A model generated the notes under the pieces. That model was not told where the DNA came from. It saw only the letters and a list, made by a program, of their open reading frames with translations, and searched no databases. Made by a program: the position numbers and the translations under genes. Shown here piece by piece: positions 52,601 through 60,791 of a stretch of DNA of 64,000 nucleotides. The DNA lies in assembly GCF_001746835.1 (NCBI RefSeq), contig NZ_CP016094.1:2356001-2420000 (forward strand), in the 5' to 3' direction. Each line of letters starts with the position of its first letter. The first letter of the stretch is position 1. Origin of the DNA: Lacunisphaera limnophila. Lineage in GTDB: Bacteria > Verrucomicrobiota > Verrucomicrobiia > Opitutales > Opitutaceae.

Positions 52601-53501
52601 CACCCTCCAGAAAAGGGCGCACCCGGTCGAAAGCCGGGCTGAGGGTGTAGGCGGTTTCCCGCATCTGGCGGGTCACGGTAACGTGTTCGATCCTTGGGCC
52701 GGTCTGGAGACGGGTCAGGGCGCCATAGGCGGCGTTGAACTCAGGCGCGCGGAATTCCACGGTCCCGAACCATCCGTAATACCGGTGGTTCAAGCTGCAG
52801 ACGACCAGCACCGGCAAGAGCGCGGTGATGAGCAGCAATGACAGGCTGGCCGCGAGGGGGCGCCAGCGGGTGATGGCTTCGCGGCCGAGGGAGGTTGCGA
52901 TGCCGAACAACACCAAACCGACGGCCGGCAGCAGCCACACGCTTTCCTCGCGGGTGAGCCAAAACAACCCGAGGGCCAGACCGGCGGATGCGGCGGGTAG
53001 AGCCTGGCGCCGCCAGGATTCCCGGCGGCGGGCGAAGAGAGTCACGAGGCCGGCAAACACCAGCAAAGCCAGGGGGGCGTAAATATTCTGCCGCATGAGC
53101 CGGCTGAGGTTGCCCGCGTCGTAGCTCATGGGATTCAGGAGCAGAACAGAGTAGAGCAAGAACGCGATGGAGCCGGAGCGCAGCCAAGGGGTGAGGGCGC
53201 GGGTCGCAGCCGCACAGGCCCCCGCGTAGAGGAGGTGTTGGGCGAGCAACAGGGGCAAGCCGGTCCAGAAAACCAGGGCCAGGAACAGAGGAAACATCGG
53301 TCCTTTCGCCAGCGTGAACTGGTTGTAAGGCCCCAGCCAGTTGCCATCCAGGAGGTGACCGGCGAGGCCGACGAACAGTTTGTCGTCGTGGATCGCCGGG
53401 CCGATGGCGTACACGGTCTGTCCGCCGGTGAGCCAGAGCTTGACGGCGGTGAGCGTTACCGCCGCCCAGAACCACCCGCGGTTGACGGCGGCGGGGGACA
53501 T
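49656..53501 (-). CDS. Double GT-C-like membrane protein with C-terminal beta domain
   Basis: At 1281 residues the longest protein here. Module 1 (1-550) aligns without gaps for its first 260 residues with the 1001-residue protein at 39456, including the acidic YAIGPAIHDD (31-40) and later a large soluble loop. Module 2 begins near 565 and has a distinct acidic motif, FGSDVPYNDQWIIEAQ (586-601), about ten spans and a soluble tail from about 1090 that is beta-rich and ends with one span (about 1245-1270). Two GT-C-like units in one chain are unusual, and the second module differs from that of the paralogue. It is the last of three leftward membrane protein genes. Function unproven. Confidence 0.7.
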   Translation of the reverse strand: MSPAAVNRGWFWAAVTLTAVKLWLTGGQTVYAIGPAIHDDKLFVGLAGHLLDGNWLGPYNQFTLAKGPMFPLFLALVFWTGLPLLLAQHLLYAGACAAATRALTPWLRSGSIAFLLYSVLLLNPMSYDAGNLSRLMRQNIYAPLALLVFAGLVTLFARRRESWRRQALPAASAGLALGLFWLTREESVWLLPAVGLVLFGIATSLGREAITRWRPLAASLSLLLITALLPVLVVCSLNHRYYGWFGTVEFRAPEFNAAYGALTRLQTGPRIEHVTVTRQMRETAYTLSPAFDRVRPFLEGAAGAHWFDASVAPISERQIRGGWFMWAMRDAVIQAGLASDAGEALRYYQQVADELNAACDAGRVPALPPRRGFLPPLGHDSIGPLLAGAREYCAYFVLFKGFTARSLDSEGDYAELKPFRDLVGTRLSHAPRSPDPFPPTQSDLEHRKVEWLDLIGKQTGLVLGWLGPLLLLVGFTRLVESALERRITFLLGFATALLVSCLAYFTINVLVHVTSFYNMTPAAMAAAYPLYLLALAVMAVEAFQAWNRPATAASSSSAAPSRWRWLVPAGVALAVFAARLREIHLFGSDVPYNDQWIIEAQQLIGPWLAGTLRPWAFFVPHFEHLPVWTRLLAWLQVALTGRWDPLVQMTVNAALHGTFLWLAARWVWQSLAPRAAGYATIVLLAGGALPFAWENIAWGFQSQFPFALVFLLLHVLGSFTHAPGSRGWWLAQAAGLAGLFTLASMWLAPLAVVAAYFWTGPRDRRAWAAPAAVALLGLGLLALIHACAPAGHSFAQVARSPLDLLRALLHLLGWPSILPGAAVLVPLPWLIHALRLRGRPDTSNLDRIIFALGLWGWAHAGALAFARVGDINEHVSRYGDVLFIGVLAGALALTRLLPAPGPRRALFLGAALAWTGLVGAGLFHNATEAHARYFHQTAAPTAELRRHAVQAYLQRGDRQLLEQPETRWVLTQNTDVVTALLDQPAFRELLPTSVNPAAPDYALGTFFRWLLAHWPGLLVLGLAVLLAGLGVLAWRGSTARPPPAPAPLTDRWPGRVALVLGLACTAGLFAWHNPLAFDRAARWDQLLGGNSAVRGLTFEFVTESPYGPERLQGAAPLDPIEVRNRYFGTAPAGSEFTGTVLSSPFPLTKPWLIVPIAGYPNSEGNGLRLRLLDTQGVWHDEEIGCPGPNQDTIAYWPVDVSAYVGLPARLVLYDGRSGPEGWVAVAPPIPSDTPDLADTLGQRLQQETRGRLHASLGIIALVAYLLAFGSWWCRRHPVGPA

Positions 53502-53526
53502 CAGGGGCGGGTGGAGGCGTGGCGGA

Positions 53527-55884
53527 TCACTTGAACTCGATGCCGGTCCAGCCGGTCCAGTCGAAGGCGTACTCGCCGAACTCGCCCGGATCGATGCGGA
53601 AGGTGACGTGGCCCTTGCCCTTGGGCAGCCGCGCGGTGAAGCGGGCCAGGCCGCGGTCGTCGAGTTTGGTCACCGGGTTGAGGTAGCGCTCGTGGAGCAC
53701 CACGCGCTCGCCGCCATCGCTCCAGTAGATGGTGAAGTGCGCACCGTTGGTGCGGCCGCCGTTGAGGTAGGCGCCGGGCACGAAGCCGTAGCCGCCCGAG
53801 ACCGTGGTGGCGCCGGCCGGCACCTCGAAGACCATCTGGCTGGGCGCGTGCATGATCATGACGCGGTGCTTGTCGATCGCGTCCTCGTTGGGGGCGTTGA
53901 GTGCCTCGTAGGAGATCGGGGTGTCGACGAACATGTGGAATTTCGCCTTGTCGGCGTTCTTGAAGTATTCCTTGCCGGCGTCGGAGGGCGGCAGGGAGAA
54001 GAACGAGACCTTGATCTCATCGCGCAGGCAGTCGGCGTCCTGCGGGGCGATCACGAGGCGGATGGACGCGGCCCGGCGGGGCGGCACCCCGCCGGCGGCG
54101 CGCATGAAGTCGAGCATGTCATTGACCACGGGGCTGAGCATGAAGCCGGCCCGGCCGATGGGTTGGGGCAGGCGGTGGACCGACTCGACGCCCTTGTCGT
54201 CGACGATGTGGAGGTGCACCAGCGGCGGGCGGAAGAGGAAGCGGCGGAGTTTGCCGAGCAGGTTGAAACGGTAGTCGATCTCGACCCAGATGTTGCGGTC
54301 GGCCAGGTCGGTGAGGTCGATGGTCTCCTCGAAGCGGTGCGTGGCCTGCCGGATGGGCTTGGGCTCGAGGACGGCGGCGTCGAAGGCGCCGGGCTTGCGT
54401 TGCCAGAGGGCGTAGCCCTGTTCCGAGAACAGGTAGGTGTAGCGCTGGATCAGCAGCCGCAGGGCGTGGGGGTCGTCCATGGTGGCGAGCCGGCCGTCGA
54501 TGGTCTGCAGCTTGAAGAGGACAAATTCCGGGGCCCGGTCCGAGGCGTAGTAGTCGTGGTTGAGGCGCGAGAGGTACGGGGTGTAGGCGGAGTAACCCTG
54601 GAAGACGGGCCGGGGTTGGTAGTTAAGGCCGTTGTAGATCGCGATGGCCTGCTCGTAGCCGAGGACGTCAACCGTTGCATTTCCGACGATGGCCTTGGTC
54701 TTTTTCAGATCCACGGTGTCGCGCTCGGCCGTGAGGCGGTCCTGGTAGAGGTTGCGCTGGTGGGTCTGGCCCCGCGCGAAGGCGATATGCAGGTTCACCT
54801 TGTCTTGGTTGGCCGCGAGGATGCCACGGACCAGGCCGGGCAGGACGGTCTCCAGGCTCACGAGGGTGATCAGGCTGGCGGCGCCCAGGAGCACGGCCTT
54901 CAGGGTCCGGAGGCGGGGCCCGTCCGCCAGGAGGAGCGGGGACGTGGTGGCGATGGTGAGCACCGCAAAATAGAAACCGATCTGGTGGCCGTCGGCGCGG
55001 ATGAAGCCGTGTTTCCAATTCAGGTAGAGGTGGGCGAGGGCCGCGAGGGTGAGCGCGCCGCCCCGGACGAAGTCGGGGCTGGTGGCGAAGTTGACGGCTA
55101 GGTAGGCGAGGATGAGCGCGACAACGCTCAGGCCGAGATAGAGCTGGGCCGGGGGGCAGGAGTAACCCATGGCGTCCTGGTAACCCTGGCTGATCTCCCA
55201 CGAGCTGTGGAAATAGGCGGGCAGGTTGGCCAGGTGCTGGCCGCAGAGCGTCCAGCCGGCCAGGAAGAGCCCGAGGAAGAGGGCGGGGACGCGCAGCGCG
55301 GGGTAGCGACGGACCTGCCACAGTTCCAAGGCGCCGGCCAGCAACACGAGAAAGAAGCCGAAGAGCAAGTTGGTGAACTTGACCAGTGCAAGAATCACGA
55401 GCAGCCCGATCAGGGCGGAGGAGCTCCAGCGCCATGGTGCTTGGCTGCGCCGGATCAGCTCCGTGCCGATCATGGCCATGATGGACTGGTGCATGGCGTC
55501 CTGATACGACAGGCCGAACAGAAAGAAGAAGAGGAAGCAGAAGATGCGGGCGTAGCCGGTCAGCCGGTAGGCGTACCAGAAGACGATGGCGGTGAAGACC
55601 ACAGCCTGGACCACGTGCCAGCCGATGAGGGCGCCCCATTGCCCGCCCCAGTAGGTTTTGCCCATGGCCCAGCCGAGGGGACCGTAGGTGAAGACGACCT
55701 CGGTGCCGAACTGCCGTCCCTCGGTGAAAAACTTGCCGAGGGCCATGCGCCACGAGGCATCCAGTTCGACCGAGGGAAATTGCGGCAGGGCGAACGCAAT
55801 CAGGGACATGGTCAGGAAGCCCAGGATGCGGAAAGTCCAGTCGAGGGGAGTGGCTTTGGAAGAAAGTGGGGGGACGGTGTCCAT
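53527..55884 (-). CDS. Multi-pass membrane protein, GT-C-like, with C-terminal beta domain
   Basis: A 785-residue protein. Spans occupy about 12-385; after the first comes FPSVELDASWRMALGKFF, an acidic loop as in GT-C enzymes. A soluble part follows; its last 100 residues (MVFEVPAGATTVSGGYGFVP, GAHFTIYWSDGG, DDRGLARFTARLP) are closely related to the end of the protein encoded just upstream, at 55925. That shared domain resembles NPCBM-type carbohydrate-binding sandwiches. ATG 55884 chosen; the longer frame adds 29 residues of low complexity. Gaps of 25 and 40 bases tie it to its neighbours. Reaction unknown. Confidence 0.67.
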   Translation of the reverse strand: MDTVPPLSSKATPLDWTFRILGFLTMSLIAFALPQFPSVELDASWRMALGKFFTEGRQFGTEVVFTYGPLGWAMGKTYWGGQWGALIGWHVVQAVVFTAIVFWYAYRLTGYARIFCFLFFFLFGLSYQDAMHQSIMAMIGTELIRRSQAPWRWSSSALIGLLVILALVKFTNLLFGFFLVLLAGALELWQVRRYPALRVPALFLGLFLAGWTLCGQHLANLPAYFHSSWEISQGYQDAMGYSCPPAQLYLGLSVVALILAYLAVNFATSPDFVRGGALTLAALAHLYLNWKHGFIRADGHQIGFYFAVLTIATTSPLLLADGPRLRTLKAVLLGAASLITLVSLETVLPGLVRGILAANQDKVNLHIAFARGQTHQRNLYQDRLTAERDTVDLKKTKAIVGNATVDVLGYEQAIAIYNGLNYQPRPVFQGYSAYTPYLSRLNHDYYASDRAPEFVLFKLQTIDGRLATMDDPHALRLLIQRYTYLFSEQGYALWQRKPGAFDAAVLEPKPIRQATHRFEETIDLTDLADRNIWVEIDYRFNLLGKLRRFLFRPPLVHLHIVDDKGVESVHRLPQPIGRAGFMLSPVVNDMLDFMRAAGGVPPRRAASIRLVIAPQDADCLRDEIKVSFFSLPPSDAGKEYFKNADKAKFHMFVDTPISYEALNAPNEDAIDKHRVMIMHAPSQMVFEVPAGATTVSGGYGFVPGAYLNGGRTNGAHFTIYWSDGGERVVLHERYLNPVTKLDDRGLARFTARLPKGKGHVTFRIDPGEFGEYAFDWTGWTGIEFK

Positions 55885-55924
55885 GGATGGCAGAGGATTG
55901 CTTAAAATCGGGCGGGGGGCGCGT

Positions 55925-58009
55925 CTAGCGATAATTTTCCAGCAGCAGGTCGGACCAGAAGGTCCAATCACTGGCGGAGTTGTCGGCGGGGCCCATGCCC
56001 GTCACCAGCTCGAGTTCGCCGCCCCCGTGGGGCGGGAGGGTGACGCGGAAGGTGTGAAGCCCGCGGTCGGCGGGTTCGTCGCGGGGGCGGAGCAGCCGGC
56101 GCAGCAGCACCTGTTCCGCGCCGCCGGCCGGCCGCCAGCGCACGATGAACTCGGCGCCGTCGCTCGGACCGGAGTTCTCGGCCGCGTAGGCGCCGGGCCG
56201 GATGCCGAAGCTGCCGCGCAGCGCCGCGGCGGCCGCCGGCACGCGATACACGAGGGAGGAGGGGGCGTGGGCGAAGTATTCCAACCGGCCCTCCACGAGG
56301 GAAGCGCCCGCTCCGAACGGAGCGGTGGCGACCACGGGAGCCAGCGGTGCACCGAGCGTGCCCAGCGGCAGGGTGGCGGCGAGCTCCGCGGCGAGGGGCG
56401 GGGCGGCGGGGGTCGCCGCGGCTTCGCCGGGGGCCAGCAAGACGTAGAGACGGAAACCCTGCGGGATGAACTGCTCCGGTTTCTCCAGGCGGTAGCGGGC
56501 CCGGATAAATCCTTGGAGGGCGGGGAAGTCGTCGAGCGGGTATTTTTGCCAGTGGCGGTTGGGGCCGGCGCTGCAGTCGACGATGTACCGGGGCGGGCGG
56601 GCGGTGAGTTCGGCCAGCAGCGTGTCCATGGTGCCGGGGACAACAGCATAGGCCGTGTTGCGGCCGGGCGCGATGTTGGTCCACGGCACGAGCCCGCTCA
56701 GGAACGAAGCGTAGAGGAAACGGCTGGCGGGGCGGCGGTCGGCGTGGAGGTAGATGTCGGGGTGGTAGCCCCAAACAAAGATGCGGTCGGCGGGGGCGCT
56801 TTGTTCACGGATGTAGGCGGAGACGCGGATGGAGGGATCTTCGGGCAAGGTACGCTCGCGGGCGGACCAGGCGGCGACGAGGGCATGGCCAGCCACGCCG
56901 GCGAGGATGAGGGCGGCCACCACGCGGAGGCTGCGGGTCCGGGCGGCGGCCCGGGCAACCGCGGCAAGGTGCGCGAGGACCAGTCCCGCCCCGAGGCAGA
57001 ACGGAGCCAGAAACTGGATCGTGTAGTGGTCGAAACTGCGGCCGCCTGACGCTGCGCCGCCCAAGCCGGCGAGCGTCCACACCGCCAGGTAGACCAGGGC
57101 GGGGTTGCTGGCGGATTCCGCGGGGGCGGGCTGCCTTTGCAGGAGCCGGTGGACGATGACGAGGCTGCCGGCGAGCCACAGGACCAACAGCAGGGGTTGG
57201 GTGCCGACCAGTTGGAGCGGCACAACAGCGGAGGCCACGCGGGTGGCTGTCGTGATTTCCGGGCCATAATACGCGAGGTTGTAGCTCCAGGTGTAGAAGA
57301 CGGCGTCGCGCAGCGCGCCGTGCGCGGCGAAGTAGGCGAGCGCCAGGCCGATGGGGAGGCCCCAGCCGGTGGCGATCGCGGCTAGGTCAGCCAGAACGGC
57401 GCGGGCGGACCGTGCCTGCCGCCAGCCCAGATAGAGCACGGCGGCCAACGGGGCGGACAGGTCGAGCAGGGCGGGTTGCTTTGAGAGAAACGCGCAGCCC
57501 GCCAGCAGGCCCGTGGCAAGGAGCCGGCCCAGACTGGGGAGGGCGCCACCGGTCAGGAAAACCGCGGCGGCTGCGCTGGAGAAAAATGCCACGAACCACT
57601 CGGTGTTGGCGGCATTGGCGTCGCCTTGGAAGAGCACGCTGGTGGCGAGGAGCACGTAGAGCAGTCCGGCCGCGACCCCGGCGGTGGGGTCGCGGATGGC
57701 GCGGGCCGCCAGGAAAAGCATCCCGCCGGTGGCGGCGACGAGCGCGGCAATGAAGAGGCGCACGGCCCAGAGATTGTTCTCGCCGGCCACGGCGAAGACC
57801 GCCGCCACGGCATAATAGGAAAGCGGCGTGCGCTGATCGACCGCATCGCGATAGAGCACGCCGCCGTCGAGCAGCGTGCGGGCGGCGGCGGCGTGGATCG
57901 CCTCGTCGACGTTCCACAGGCTGAAGCCCAGCGATGGCCAGCGCAGCCACAGGGTGAGGGCGAGCAACGTCAGGGCGGCGACGAAGCCGATGCGGCGGGC
58001 AGGGCTCAT
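55925..58009 (-). CDS. GT39/PMT_2-like membrane glycosyltransferase with C-terminal beta domain
   Basis: A 694-residue protein. After the first span, LWNVDEAIHAAAARTLLDGG is the classical PMT_2/ArnT motif in which the Asp-Glu pair is catalytic or metal-binding. QRTPLSYYAV and ANTEWFVAFF follow, as in bacterial dolichyl-phosphate-mannose-type transferases. About twelve spans end near 400. The soluble C-terminus (LVYRVPAAAAALRGSFGI, GAEFIVRWRPAGG, DRGLHTFRVTLP) shares its domain with the 785-residue neighbour. Start ATG 58009 is preferred over ATG 58051. First gene of a three-gene leftward run; likely transfers a polyprenyl-linked sugar in the periplasm. Confidence 0.76.
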   Translation of the reverse strand: MSPARRIGFVAALTLLALTLWLRWPSLGFSLWNVDEAIHAAAARTLLDGGVLYRDAVDQRTPLSYYAVAAVFAVAGENNLWAVRLFIAALVAATGGMLFLAARAIRDPTAGVAAGLLYVLLATSVLFQGDANAANTEWFVAFFSSAAAAVFLTGGALPSLGRLLATGLLAGCAFLSKQPALLDLSAPLAAVLYLGWRQARSARAVLADLAAIATGWGLPIGLALAYFAAHGALRDAVFYTWSYNLAYYGPEITTATRVASAVVPLQLVGTQPLLLVLWLAGSLVIVHRLLQRQPAPAESASNPALVYLAVWTLAGLGGAASGGRSFDHYTIQFLAPFCLGAGLVLAHLAAVARAAARTRSLRVVAALILAGVAGHALVAAWSARERTLPEDPSIRVSAYIREQSAPADRIFVWGYHPDIYLHADRRPASRFLYASFLSGLVPWTNIAPGRNTAYAVVPGTMDTLLAELTARPPRYIVDCSAGPNRHWQKYPLDDFPALQGFIRARYRLEKPEQFIPQGFRLYVLLAPGEAAATPAAPPLAAELAATLPLGTLGAPLAPVVATAPFGAGASLVEGRLEYFAHAPSSLVYRVPAAAAALRGSFGIRPGAYAAENSGPSDGAEFIVRWRPAGGAEQVLLRRLLRPRDEPADRGLHTFRVTLPPHGGGELELVTGMGPADNSASDWTFWSDLLLENYR

Positions 58010-58265
58010 CGGTGGGCGGCGGGCGCCACCGCCCATAAGCGGGTGGAACACCGGCAGGCGGCCGTGGCGTGCGAGCTCGTCATAGGCCCGGTATAAAACA
58101 GGGAGAGGCGCGGCGGTGTCAGCATGAATCGGGAGGGAGCGTCGGCGGGCGGGCCGTTTGGGTTACTGACCACCGGGCCGGGAAAAACCGCCGCCGGGAT
58201 GACGGGTGGCCGCGGGCAGGGCAGAACGCACTTGCCCGAACCCCGGGGGGCGGTTGTCTCGCCGC
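58010..58265. promoter_or_regulatory. Divergent intergenic control region
   Basis: A 256-base gap between two outward-facing membrane protein genes. TATAAA at 58092-58097 is a good -10 match on the plus strand but has no convincing -35 box. An open frame from the ATG at 58124 is in the wrong frame to reach the next gene. Nothing else was recognised. Confidence 0.3.
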
Positions 58266-60733
58266 GTGACGTCCCCCAGTCCCACCGGCCGCAATCTCAT
58301 TCCCTGGCAGGCCGCGTTGCTGGGCGCGGCCGCCGCGCTGGTGCTGCTGGGGCCGTGGTGGAAGCACCACGGCTATTTGCGGGATTTTTATGACTACGGC
58401 CTGGTGATGGCGGGCGTGGGCCGGATCGACGCCGGGGAGCGGCCGTACGTGGATTTTGTGACCCCGATCCAGACGGGGCTGTTTTTGTTCAACGGCTGGG
58501 CGGAGCAGCTGGGCGACGGCACCTACCAGGCCATGACGCGGGGGGCGGCGGTGCTGACGGTGCTCGCCGTGGTGGGGGTCCTGGGGATCTACGCCCGGCG
58601 GTGGGGCGCCGGCGCGGCGGCGGCGCTGGCGGCGGCCTTCACGGCCATGACCGCAGCGCAGCATACGATCATCTGGCACAACACCCTCGGCGCGCTCTGC
58701 ATCGCGGTGGCCGCCGGCAGCGCGGCGGTGGCGCCGGTGTGGACCCGGGCGCAGTGGCCGTGGCATCTGCTGACGGCGGCGGCGCTGGTGATCGGCGGCC
58801 TGACCAAACTCAACGCGCACCTCGTCGCCGTGGCGGGGGTGGTGGCGTGGGCGCTTTATGCCGGCAGCCAGCGGCGGGCGACGTGGTCGGAGGTGGCGGC
58901 GACGCTGAGCGGGGTCGCGCTGTGTGCGGTGGTCATTCCCGTGGCGGTCGAGCTGCTTTGGACGCGGGCAGACGTGCCCACCTGGTGGTATAACGTCGTG
59001 GCGCTGCCCTTCAGCAGCCGCTCGGGCGACCTGGCCACCATGCTGGACGCGAAGTTTTATTTCGCCGTCCACCATGACTATTACGGGGCGCTGCCCGTGC
59101 CGCAGGTCGGGGCCCTGGGATTGGCGGTGACCGCGGCCTTTGCCGTGACCGGGATCAGGCAACGGGGCCGCGGCCAAGCCGGCTGGGTGGTGGCGTCGGC
59201 GCTCTTCGCCGCGGCGGCGGGGGCCGGGCTGCTCGCGACCAACTATGAGATCGCGTACGTGGCGATGGGGGCGTGGTTCGCGCTGCTGGCCGCGCTGTGG
59301 GTGGGCTTTGGGTTGCGGAGCAGCGGGGTCGCCTTCTACGGCGGTCTCCTCGGACCCGCGCTGCTGGTCGGGGTCCTGGCTTGGCTCTCGGCGTGGGAGG
59401 GGCAGCGCTCGCAGTTTGGCTATTCGCGCGCGGCGCGGAGCGAGTACCGGGCGGGCGAGGCGATCGGGGCGGATTTTGCGTATCTGCGGGGCACGTCGGT
59501 GCCGCCGGAAACGGCGCAGTCGATGCAGGTCGCGGCGGCCCGGCGGGCGGCGCAGCCGGCCGCGGATCGCACCCGGGTGTTCTACGGCCCCGGGGCGGAA
59601 TGGCTCGAACGGATCTGGCCGACGTACCAGATGCCGGGCATGCCGCTGTGGATGCACGGTGGCACCAGCTACGGGGCCGCCGAGGAAGAGCGCTTGCACG
59701 AGGCGCTCTCCGCCGGCGGGCCCTACCTCCATGTGATCGTGCCCGAGGCCCGGGACCATTGGGGCCCCCGGATCGCGCCGCTGCTGGCGGGCAAGTATGA
59801 GCTGAAGCGCATGGGCCCGGTGTGGTTCCGGTACGACCAGCTGCCCCGGGGATCGTCTCGTGGCAGCCGCTGGAGTTCCAGCGACCCTTTGGCGGCAACG
59901 TGAACGCGATGCTGCTGGAATCCTTCATGCCGGTGCAGACGCTGGCCGACGGACGCACTTTTCTCGGCGTGGACCGGGCGCAGGGTGAGGTGAAGGTGCT
60001 GGCCCCGAGCAACCGCATGCAGGCGGAGGCCGTGTTGCGCCGCGCTCCCGGGGTGCGCCCGGCCGCGGGGGCGGTGGTGCGCTTCGAGGCTTTCTCGGTC
60101 GCGGGGGGTAACTCTTACCCGCGGGGCACGGTTGAGCTGACGCTGGGCGTCGACGCAGACGAGCAGGTCCTGAACGTGCCGGTGGATAGTGGCGGCTCGC
60201 CGGTGCGGTTGGTTGTGACGGTACCCCCGGAGCTGGCCGGACAGGTGACGGCCGGTTGGCGGGCGTTGAACATCCTGCACGCGGTGGATGGTCCGGCGGC
60301 GCCGTCGGTGCTGCGGTCCGGCGCGCGGGACATCCATCCGGCCGGCGCGGAGATCCGGGCGGCGTTGCTGCCGGCGGACTGGTCGCCGCCGGAGGTCCAC
60401 GTGCGGGACGTCCAGGTCGGGCCGGACGGATTGGAGCTGCGTCCAGGGGGCGAGATCTGGATCAGGCTGGCGGGTTTGTACCAGGAGATCAGCGGCGTGG
60501 CCACGGTGGTGGACCGGCCCGCCGGGGCGGTGGACCCGGTCCTGCGGGTGGTCTATTTCAAGGGGCCCAAGCTGGACGTGCTGGTCCAGTCAGCGATCCG
60601 GGCCCCGGCGGACAACCTGCCCTTCAAGGCGTGGTCGGCGGAACGGGACGGCTGGCTGGTGCTGATGCTGGAGCCCTATCGGACCTCGCCTGCGGTGCGG
60701 ATCCGCCTGACCGGGGTGCGGGCGGCCGAGTGA
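58266..60733 (+). pseudogene. Frameshifted GT-C-like membrane protein, copy A of a tandem pair
   Basis: Two overlapping frames (58266-59903 and 59822-60733) together match the intact 822-residue protein that follows. The first gives the membrane part (LRDFYDYGLVMAGVG, ERPYVDFVTPIQTGLF) and the second the soluble C-terminal domains (NVPVDSGGSPVRLVV, LELRPGGEIWIRLAGL). The frame must change by one base around the CCCCGGGG tract at 59844-59851. The span is 2468 bases; adding one gives 2469, exactly the length of copy B. This points to one missing base, by mutation, phase variation or a read error. Start GTG 58266 aligns with the ATG of copy B. Function would be as for copy B. Confidence 0.85.
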
Positions 60734-60791
60734 AGAGGACGCGGAAGTTGGCTTGCCCCCGGCCGACGGGCTTGGCCTATATCGGCGACAC

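Noticed and set aside
59844-59851. Programmed -1 frameshifting in copy A
   Set aside because: The bases do not form an X XXY YYZ heptamer in frame and no downstream pseudoknot was evident; a missing base explains the length better.
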